Below, in pieces: positions 7,566 through 12,379 of a DNA stretch of 12,379 bases; the stretch's first letter is position 1; the number at the start of each line of letters is the position of its first letter. The notes under the pieces were generated by a model. It was not told where the DNA came from. It did no database searches and saw nothing but the letters and a program-made list of their open reading frames with translations. Location of the stretch: positions 1 through 12,379 of the forward strand of contig JAGLGG010000010.1 in assembly GCA_023144145.1 (NCBI GenBank), in the 5' to 3' direction. The position numbers were made by a program, and so were the translations under genes. Source of the DNA: Anaerolineales bacterium (GTDB lineage Bacteria; Chloroflexota; Anaerolineae; Anaerolineales; E44-bin32).

Positions 7566-7754
7566 TTGAGGACAATTGTATTAGACACGAGAATTCATTA
7601 TATTGGAATCTCCCCCTATGAGGGGTCTATTACCGTTGATTCAAGTCGTTCGGTTTCATCATATATTAAAGAAGCAGCTTCTAAATTTGGCGGGGATCCT
7701 ATGATCCAGGCTCTCTCATTAACAGTGGGTTTTCTCCATTCAAAGATAGTCTAG
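7566..7754 (+). pseudogene. N-terminal fragment of an unknown protein
   Basis: A 62-codon frame from TTG 7566 reads like genuine protein: a strand-rich start (MRTIVLDTRIHYIGISP), then VDSSRSVSSYIKEAASKFGG and GDPMIQALSLTVGF, ending soon after. The alternation of strand, helix and strand resembles the opening of an alpha/beta enzyme domain that has lost its remainder. One might expect a His-Gly where TVGF now stands, as in caspase-like or CHAT-type proteases, but this is speculation. The only SD-like sequence (TAGGGA) is too close to the TTG, and the frame is closed by a stop just upstream at 7557. I infer a truncated gene remnant. A real small protein is possible. Confidence 0.35.
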
Positions 7755-7820
7755 CGCTCACGCAATATATGTTGCGAACAAGGGCGAGCTATTTTGCAGT
7801 AAGAAAAAGGAAGTGCCAAC

Positions 7821-9029
7821 ATGACTGAAAGTGTCGCTGGAACAACCAATCAGACTGAGGCCGAGTCGTCAACAGACTACTCGAAATCACCACTTATGAG
7901 AATTGAACCGATATGCCATTCTCGGTTGCGGTGGTTTCTCCTTCTCTTGCCTTGGGCAATGTTAGTCGCGGTACCCATTATTGCTTGGCCTTCAAACCCA
8001 CTGGGTATACCAGGACAATTTATCTTCTCAACGGGATTCATTGCCGCCACACTGGCACTATTCACCTTTCAGGTTCTCATGCAGCGTATCTCCGAGATTT
8101 TTGAGGTATTGTGGCGACGTGGTGTGATCGCCAATTCAGCCCAACCATCGAACAATCTTGCACCTTCTCACGGTGTCCCTGGTCAGCACCTTAATGATGC
8201 ACAGCGTACCGTTCTCTACGAGAAATATCGATCCTTTGTCAAAAAGACTGAAGGCACACTCAATAGCAAGGGCCAGTGGATCACGGCCACCATCTTCATG
8301 GCCTTGGTACTGTCGTGGTTTTTGTATGGCTTCTCGTTTCAATTCGTCAAGGAACCAATTCTAATTGTAGGCATCCTAGCCGAATTAATCATCGCCACTG
8401 TGATTGGCCTAATGGCTTGGCGAATGATCGTCATTGGAATGCGAGTTTGGCGGCTACCGCAACGATTCGATCTTGAAATCCAAAGTGGCCATCCAGATCA
8501 GTGTGGCGGTCTAGAACCATTAGGCAACCTATGCTTATGGAACGCCCTCATAATTGCAATGGCGGGTATTTTTCTGGGCGGCTGGATCGCCATTGGCCCG
8601 AATACACCAGATAGTAATCTTGCGATCTTCTACGCGCCAATCTTTAGGCCATTACTGACGATCCCAATTACATTGTCGTTTGTAAGTTTCTTCATACCGC
8701 TTTGGAGCACACATCGGGTTATGGTTGCGAAGAAGAATGAGATTGAAAGCCAGTTAGATGAGCTGGCCCAAATCATTTATCGAGAAAACCGCGAACTGTT
8801 GAACTCAGCCGATAGACTGGATCCTGCTGAGGGCGAGAATCGCCTAAAGAAGATGGAGTTAATGCGCGAAATCTACAGCCAGAATCAAAGAATTCCGGCA
8901 TGGCCAATTAACGTTGCCACCTTGTCCAAGTTCTTGGCCTCGCAGGCGATTCCCGTTCTCAGTTTCCTGGGTGTAGCAGAACCAATCGTGTCCATGGTCA
9001 CAGGCCTGCTTCAAAACATCAGTCAATAA
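7821..9029 (+). CDS. multi-pass membrane protein with HPDQCGGL motif
   Basis: A 402-residue protein of unknown function with about six membrane segments (near residues 36-56, 66-86, 152-172, 180-204, 238-258, 274-294) and a further hydrophobic C-terminal stretch (366-397). Between helices 4 and 5 lies H224-P-D-Q-C-G-G-L, followed by G235-N. From memory, HPD-x-x-GGL-x-x-L-G motifs recur in uncharacterised bacterial membrane proteins. Residues 303-358 are charged and helical, probably a cytosolic coiled coil, followed by PAWPINVATL. ATG 7821 has a good SD (AAGGAAG, 7807-7813). The first 30 residues are polar, so there is no classical signal peptide. It is flanked by a decayed stretch and by tail genes, with no tight operon partner. 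Whether it is a pore or toxin, a transporter or a receptor cannot be decided. Confidence 0.75.
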   Translation: MTESVAGTTNQTEAESSTDYSKSPLMRIEPICHSRLRWFLLLLPWAMLVAVPIIAWPSNPLGIPGQFIFSTGFIAATLALFTFQVLMQRISEIFEVLWRRGVIANSAQPSNNLAPSHGVPGQHLNDAQRTVLYEKYRSFVKKTEGTLNSKGQWITATIFMALVLSWFLYGFSFQFVKEPILIVGILAELIIATVIGLMAWRMIVIGMRVWRLPQRFDLEIQSGHPDQCGGLEPLGNLCLWNALIIAMAGIFLGGWIAIGPNTPDSNLAIFYAPIFRPLLTIPITLSFVSFFIPLWSTHRVMVAKKNEIESQLDELAQIIYRENRELLNSADRLDPAEGENRLKKMELMREIYSQNQRIPAWPINVATLSKFLASQAIPVLSFLGVAEPIVSMVTGLLQNISQ

Positions 9030-9062
9030 TTAACGCCTCAGCCAGTATAGTTTACAGAGGCC

Positions 9063-9092
9063 CTAATCTTGAACCATTGTCGCGAAGATTAG
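9063..9092. repeat. perfect 8-base inverted repeat after the membrane gene
   Basis: CTAATCTT (9063-9070) and AAGATTAG (9085-9092) are exact reverse complements around a 14-base loop, 34 bases past the membrane gene's stop. No T tract follows. It could be a factor-independent end point, an mRNA stabiliser or an operator for the tail genes. The rest of the 250-base gap before the sheath gene shows only a 10-base palindrome, CTTCGCGAAG, at the sheath ribosome site. Confidence 0.35.
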
Positions 9093-9281
9093 CTTGATTT
9101 GGTGGAGTTGGCAGCAATTTCTAGAGCGCTAACATGGCATGCAGCCGACCCACTGTGTTGGCGCTTGCTGGCGGCTGATGCCCACATAAGGTACAAAGTG
9201 TGAAGCTGGCCGACACCTCCCCTCAAACATGGGAGCTAGCCCGACTAAACCGTGACATGGCTTGCTTCGCGAAGGGTTATT

Positions 9282-10466
9282 ATGCCAGCAGCAAAACAAT
9301 ATCCCGGCGTCCACATCGAGGAAGTTCAATCTGGTGATTGTGCCATCGAAGGTGTCGCAACATCGATAACGGCGTTCATCGGCAGGACACCCCATGGTCC
9401 ATCGAATATCCCGTGGACTGTCAGCAGCTATGCTGAGTTCAAAAATGACTTCGGTGAGTCTGGCGGCGAGAATACCCTCGCAAATGCAGTGGACGACTTC
9501 TTCGCGAACGGTGGTCGCCAAGCGTTGGTCGTCAGGGTCTTCAGAGATGATGGTACACCGGAAGGGTTACCTCCTGATGAGGCGAGCTACCAAGCAGTGT
9601 TCGATGCGCTTAGGAAGACCGCATTCAACCTATTATGCCTGCCTCCTGACAATGCTACCGGAGATGTAGATAAGGTTGTTCTGCCTGATGCCCTAAAGCT
9701 GTGCGTCGATCGCCGCGCGTTCCTGATTGTAGATCCTCGGAGCGATTGGTCTGCGCCCAGCGATGTTCTTGACTCGAGTAAGGGATTGACTGCTCTTGGT
9801 CTCAGCGGGGATGCGGCTCGGAACGCTGCGGTCTTCTTTCCCCGCATCAAGAAGGCTGATCCCGCACGGAGCGGTCGGATATCAACCTTCGTGCCGTGTG
9901 GTGCAGTTGCTGGCGTGATGGCGCGTACAGATGCTCACCATGGCGTGTGGAAGGCACCAGCCGGGCTAGATGCCGGAGTTAAAAACATTCAGGGGCTGAG
10001 CGTATCCCTCACGGATCGTGAGAACAGCGAGCTTAACTCAGTTGGAGTCAACTGCCTTCGCAGCTTTCCTGAATCCGGTCCGGTTGTGTGGGGTGCGCGA
10101 ACCCTTCGCGGAGACGACCAGTCTGACGACGAGTACAAGTATGTCCCGGTCCGTCGACTTGCACTCTTTATCGAAGAATCCCTTTACAGGGGCACGCAAT
10201 GGGTCATCTTCGAACCCAACGGCGAGCCACTGTGGGCGCAAATCCGACTTCATGTGGGTGCCTTCATGCATAATCTCTTCCGGCAGGGAGCCTTCGCCGG
10301 CAAGAGCCCACGGGAGGCCTACTTCGTAAGGTGTGGCAAAGAAATGACGACCTCTGATGATGTCGATTTGGGTATTGTCAACATCCTAGTAGGCTTCGCT
10401 CCCCTCAAGCCGGCGGAGTTTGTGATCATCAAGATCAGTCAGATCGCCGGACAGGATGAAGCGTAA
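9282..10466 (+). CDS. contractile tail sheath protein (eCIS / phage tail-like)
   Basis: A 394-residue tail sheath protein, the outer contractile cylinder that drives the inner tube through a target membrane. Typical sheath features are visible: the N-terminal YPGVHIEEV, GVATSITAFIGR and NPW-type start; FFANGG followed by ALVVRVF; and a well conserved C-terminus with RRLALFIEESLYRGTQWV, EPLWAQIR, FMHNLFRQGAF, AYFV and GFAPLKPAEFV, which forms the sheath-sheath and sheath-tube contacts. The length fits a short eCIS sheath with a small variable domain. ATG 9282 has GAAGGG just upstream and gives the usual N-terminus, whereas an in-frame ATG at 9252 would add ten odd residues. The tube gene follows directly, as in most eCIS loci. 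The gene is clearly richer in GC than its neighbours, pointing to a separate origin. Confidence 0.93.
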   Translation: MPAAKQYPGVHIEEVQSGDCAIEGVATSITAFIGRTPHGPSNIPWTVSSYAEFKNDFGESGGENTLANAVDDFFANGGRQALVVRVFRDDGTPEGLPPDEASYQAVFDALRKTAFNLLCLPPDNATGDVDKVVLPDALKLCVDRRAFLIVDPRSDWSAPSDVLDSSKGLTALGLSGDAARNAAVFFPRIKKADPARSGRISTFVPCGAVAGVMARTDAHHGVWKAPAGLDAGVKNIQGLSVSLTDRENSELNSVGVNCLRSFPESGPVVWGARTLRGDDQSDDEYKYVPVRRLALFIEESLYRGTQWVIFEPNGEPLWAQIRLHVGAFMHNLFRQGAFAGKSPREAYFVRCGKEMTTSDDVDLGIVNILVGFAPLKPAEFVIIKISQIAGQDEA

Positions 10467-10518
10467 GGAGGCATCGATAGCTCAGGTTAGCGTTAACACA
10501 GAGTGCTTTGGTTCATGA
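10465..10518 (+). other. perfect ribosome site and displaced N-terminus of the tail tube gene
   Basis: AAGGAGG (10465-10471) overlaps the sheath stop and is followed, five bases on, by ATA rather than ATG (10477). That frame reads AQVSVNTECFGS and stops at TGA 10516. This closely resembles the usual eCIS tube N-terminus (from memory, Ala-Gln-Phe-Ser-Val-Asn and so on). The rest of the tube lies in the frame one base back and its first ATG (10515) overlaps the TGA as ATGA. So the true N-terminus seems cut off by a start-codon change plus a one-base loss near 10514. Reinitiation at the ATGA could still give a shortened tube. Confidence 0.65.
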
Positions 10519-11000
10519 ATTACAAATTCCGCGTAAAGTGGGACGGGCGCTACGTGGCTGGCTTCGGCAAAGTAGACGCACTGAGCCGGACAAGTGAAGT
10601 GGTCAACCATCATGAGCGCGGCGACCCAAGCATGGTGCGTAAGTCGCCGGGACAGACCAATTACGAACCAATCACCCTGGAGCGGGGCGTGACCCACGAC
10701 ACGGAGTTCGAGAAGTGGGCCAAAAAGGTTTGGAACTATGGCTCTGGTCTGTGCGCTGAAGTCTCGCTGAGGGATTTCCGCAAGGACATCATCATCGAGA
10801 TTTATAACGAGGTTGGTCAATTGGCTCTCTCTTATAAAGTCTACCGTTGTTGGGTCTCCGAATACCAGGCACTACAAGAGCTTGATGCGAGCGCAAACGC
10901 CGTGGGGATTCAGACTCTAACTCTTCAGAACGAGAGTTGGGAAAGGGACTACGTGGTTACCGAGCCCGAGGAACCGACTTTCACCGAGCCTGAGCAGTAA
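10515..11000 (+). CDS. contractile tail tube protein, 5' end altered
   Basis: This is the inner tube protein of a phage-tail-like contractile particle (T4 gp19 family), which stacks as rings inside the sheath. From ATG 10515 it has 161 residues: NYKFRVKWDGRYVAGFGKV, then the conserved RKSPGQT, ITLERGVTHDTEFEKWAKKVW, EVSLRDFRKDIIIEIYNE and YKVYRCWVSEYQALQELD, ending in the usual EPTFTEP tail. An in-frame GTG at 10503 is possible, but neither start has a proper SD. About 13 N-terminal residues normally present are found upstream in another frame, behind a perfect SD and an ATA codon. The body of the gene is free of stops and keeps the family's conserved residues, so the damage is recent, or is a sequencing error, or reinitiation is used. 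No second tube, LysM, spike or baseplate gene follows. Confidence 0.88.
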   Translation: MNYKFRVKWDGRYVAGFGKVDALSRTSEVVNHHERGDPSMVRKSPGQTNYEPITLERGVTHDTEFEKWAKKVWNYGSGLCAEVSLRDFRKDIIIEIYNEVGQLALSYKVYRCWVSEYQALQELDASANAVGIQTLTLQNESWERDYVVTEPEEPTFTEPEQ

Positions 11001-11058
11001 AGATTGGCATGCGGCTGATTAGCCACAATATACTGATTAAAGATTGGGGGAATGTGCA

Positions 11059-11616
11059 ATGAAATTAATTACCCAAAGAGACGAAATTGCCAAAGCTCAA
11101 GAATTGTTCGCCCATTCAATTTCATCTCGTTCTTCCTTAACAATTCCGGTCTCTATCGGATATCAAAGTGGTCAGTATGATACTAAGGTTTATTGGATCC
11201 CAGATCTAGGCTATTGGGCATATTTCGGATTCCCTCCGGGCGAGAAGTCACCAGGTGCTCGTTATTGGAATGTATTCGGCCTCGGCAAACCATCAGGGAT
11301 GGTAAGTATTGTTTGTGAAATCAATCCTCCTGTTCGAGATATTAATCGGCAAGTCGCAGGTGGTTTTGTAATGGATTCTTCGGGCTACATTCATCTGATA
11401 CACCGAGGGATACTTAATGCAAGGGGAAGAATAAAGAAAGATTTTGTCTTTCGTAATTTCAATGGAAGATTTGCTTATATCAATGATGCTGGTAAAACCT
11501 CGAAGGTGATACATATTAGTGGGTTGAGGGATGAAATACTGCCTGAGCTAGTCAGGGGCTTCATTCTTGAAGTGAGTAGAATAAAGGATATAGTACGGGC
11601 GAACAGAGGTGGTTAG
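11059..11616 (+). CDS. unrecognised soluble protein, AT-rich gene
   Basis: A 185-residue soluble protein with no signal peptide or membrane helix. The middle is rich in aromatics and probably beta-stranded (VYWIPDLGYWAYFGFPPG, then ARYWNVFG), followed by VSIVCEINPP, DINRQVAGGFVMD and GYIHLIHRG, a Lys/Arg-rich loop, and a C-terminal helix (PELVRGFILEVSRIKDIV). The blocks EIN-P, INR-VAG-F and H-HRG look like conserved family blocks of a widespread uncharacterised protein, but I cannot name the family or prove an active site. The start at 11059 has GGGGGA seven bases upstream; TTG 11044 is less likely. Sampled GC is near 37%, against 58% in the sheath, so it probably did not arrive with the tail genes. 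It may stand alone or be a cargo or defence gene; nothing in the sequence decides. Confidence 0.6.
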   Translation: MKLITQRDEIAKAQELFAHSISSRSSLTIPVSIGYQSGQYDTKVYWIPDLGYWAYFGFPPGEKSPGARYWNVFGLGKPSGMVSIVCEINPPVRDINRQVAGGFVMDSSGYIHLIHRGILNARGRIKKDFVFRNFNGRFAYINDAGKTSKVIHISGLRDEILPELVRGFILEVSRIKDIVRANRGG

Positions 11617-12110
11617 TAGATTTTAATCTGCTTACCATATCGCAGGAGATGACCGGGGATACTACAACTTCGGTCGTCGATTATGAAAGTAATCGGAAGT
11701 AAAAAGAAGATACCCTCATCCAGTGGGAAGCCGGTTGTGGGCGTTTATTTTTATTGTAAGATTTGTATGCAGCGTTCCTTGAAGGAATCGGCACCCCGTA
11801 TCCCCAGAACATCGATAACCGTCAAATAAATAGGGTTAAATATTCAAACTTTGAGCTCACCGAGAGCGCGGGCGTGATTTTTGCGCGCCGTTGCAATTCC
11901 AACGGATATCACCCGGGGACGAATAGGACCTCCATGTGATTTGTTTCATAACCAACTTTGGATAAACTATTAATAGATTTAAGGTTACTGCAGCGAATCA
12001 CCACTAACCAATTTCTCTGTATCTTCCTCAAAGGGGGGTTTTGCTTGCCAATCGTGCATCAACCTCGGAAATCCACTTGTGTATCTATCGATGATTAGCG
12101 GGGATGCAAA
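11617..12110. other. non-coding stretch with hairpins
   Basis: No convincing gene is seen in these 490 bases. A 48-codon frame at 11683-11829 (MKVIGSKKKIPSSSGKPVVG and on) has no ribosome site and is probably chance. Structures: an 8-pair stem with one G-U at 11648-11678 (15-base loop) shortly after the preceding gene, which could act in its 3' end, and a perfect 6-base stem CCGTTG/CAACGG at 11888-11905. The last 150 bases before the nuclease gene are AT-rich and likely hold its promoter, but I cannot place -35/-10 boxes with confidence. Confidence 0.45.
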
Positions 12111-12379
12111 ATGAAAATAGCGTTCACTGCCGATTGCCACCTGACGAAAATCAAAGACCATCCCGAGCGCTACCAAGCTTTTGAGAACATTCTCGATCAA
12201 TTGCTAGAGCGACAGATCGAAATCCTGATTGTCGCCGGCGATCTGTTCGACAAAGGGATGACGAACTACGCCGATTTCGACAAAGTCTGCAAGAAGAAGA
12301 AATACCAGGCCATCCAAATTAATATTTTGCCCGGCAACCATGATCCCTCTCTCGAGGCCGGGCATTTTACATCTAAAAA
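12111..12379 (+). CDS. sbcD: SbcD/Mre11-like DNA repair exonuclease, 3' end cut by window
   Basis: The start of a calcineurin-like metallophosphoesterase, with 89 residues present and no stop before the window ends. Metal-binding motifs appear in family order: T-A-D8-C-H10 (DxH), G43-D44-L-F-D (GDxxD) and G75-N-H77-D78 (GNHD). In this family they bind two manganese ions for 3'-5' exonuclease and endonuclease action on DNA ends, usually with the ATPase SbcC/Rad50, which would be expected just downstream but is out of view. ATG 12111 has GGGGA (12100-12104) six bases before it; the ATG at 12104 is out of frame. A stand-alone phosphoesterase of the same superfamily cannot be excluded from this length. 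The gene is preceded by nearly 500 bases without genes, so it starts a new transcription unit. Confidence 0.8.
   Translation, partial: MKIAFTADCHLTKIKDHPERYQAFENILDQLLERQIEILIVAGDLFDKGMTNYADFDKVCKKKKYQAIQINILPGNHDPSLEAGHFTSK

Noticed and set aside
7070..7600. 13-base repeat CGAGAATTCATTA at 7070 and 7588
   Set aside because: In a 12-kb window about one shared 13-mer is expected by chance, and the flanks do not match.
9129..9521. Minus-strand frame of 130 codons over the sheath start
   Set aside because: It lies opposite the clearly real sheath gene, has no family-like motifs and is a codon-bias shadow.
10477..10530. Programmed -1 frameshift in the tail tube gene
   Set aside because: No slippery heptamer or downstream structure is seen, and the start codon is also changed, so decay, error or reinitiation explains it better.
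10998..11047. TAAAGATTGG direct repeat as an attachment site
   Set aside because: Ten bases only, no integrase or tRNA nearby; mentioned only as a possible junction mark.
11683..11829. 48-codon plus-strand frame in the non-coding stretch
   Set aside because: There is no ribosome site, the composition is low-complexity and basic, and no domain is seen.
11985..12200. Minus-strand frame of 71 codons before and inside the nuclease gene
   Set aside because: It overlaps the conserved start of the SbcD-like gene, and has no recognisable protein features.

Overview
This is an accessory, probably bacterial, region. Shine-Dalgarno (SD) sequences precede most genes, and a Mre11/SbcD-type nuclease gene starts at the right edge. 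All convincing genes are on the plus strand. No rRNA, tRNA or CRISPR array is visible, and the sequence does not allow a confident taxon. Composition is mosaic: sampled stretches run near 37-45% GC in the left half and in the gene at 11059, but near 58% in the tail-sheath gene. Together with long gene-poor, apparently decayed stretches, this suggests DNA gathered from several sources.

Left part (1-1500): two neighbouring membrane proteins share a four-helix layout and a common motif in the last helix (A-F-x-L-G-F-x-x-R-L). A probable third, frameshifted membrane gene follows. Middle part (1530-6696): a compact plus-strand cassette. It holds a cytoplasmic thermolysin-like (gluzincin) zinc peptidase, a ComEC-type metallo-beta-lactamase (MBL) hydrolase overlapping its end by 19 bases, an unrecognised acidic-tailed protein, and a second ComEC-type MBL hydrolase six bases further on. 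All zinc-ligand and catalytic motifs are intact in the three enzymes. A peptidase paired with MBL hydrolases resembles effector sets of bacterial conflict systems, but no NTPase or sensor gene is present, so a defence role is inference.

Right part: 6697-7820 is a gene-poor stretch of short or broken reading frames. It is followed by an intact multi-pass membrane protein (7821-9029) with an HPDQCGGL motif. Next come a contractile tail sheath and a tail tube of the extracellular contractile injection system (eCIS) / phage-tail type. The tube gene is damaged or unusual at its 5' end: a perfect SD faces an ATA codon, the expected N-terminus lies in another frame, and the body of the gene is shifted by one base. 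No other eCIS gene follows, so sheath plus tube look like an orphan remnant. An AT-rich gene of unknown function (11059-11616), a non-coding stretch with hairpins, and the start of an SbcD/Mre11-like metallophosphoesterase complete the window.

No single system explains the whole window. The best candidate for a coherent unit is the peptidase / MBL / unknown / MBL cassette, possibly with the two upstream membrane proteins.
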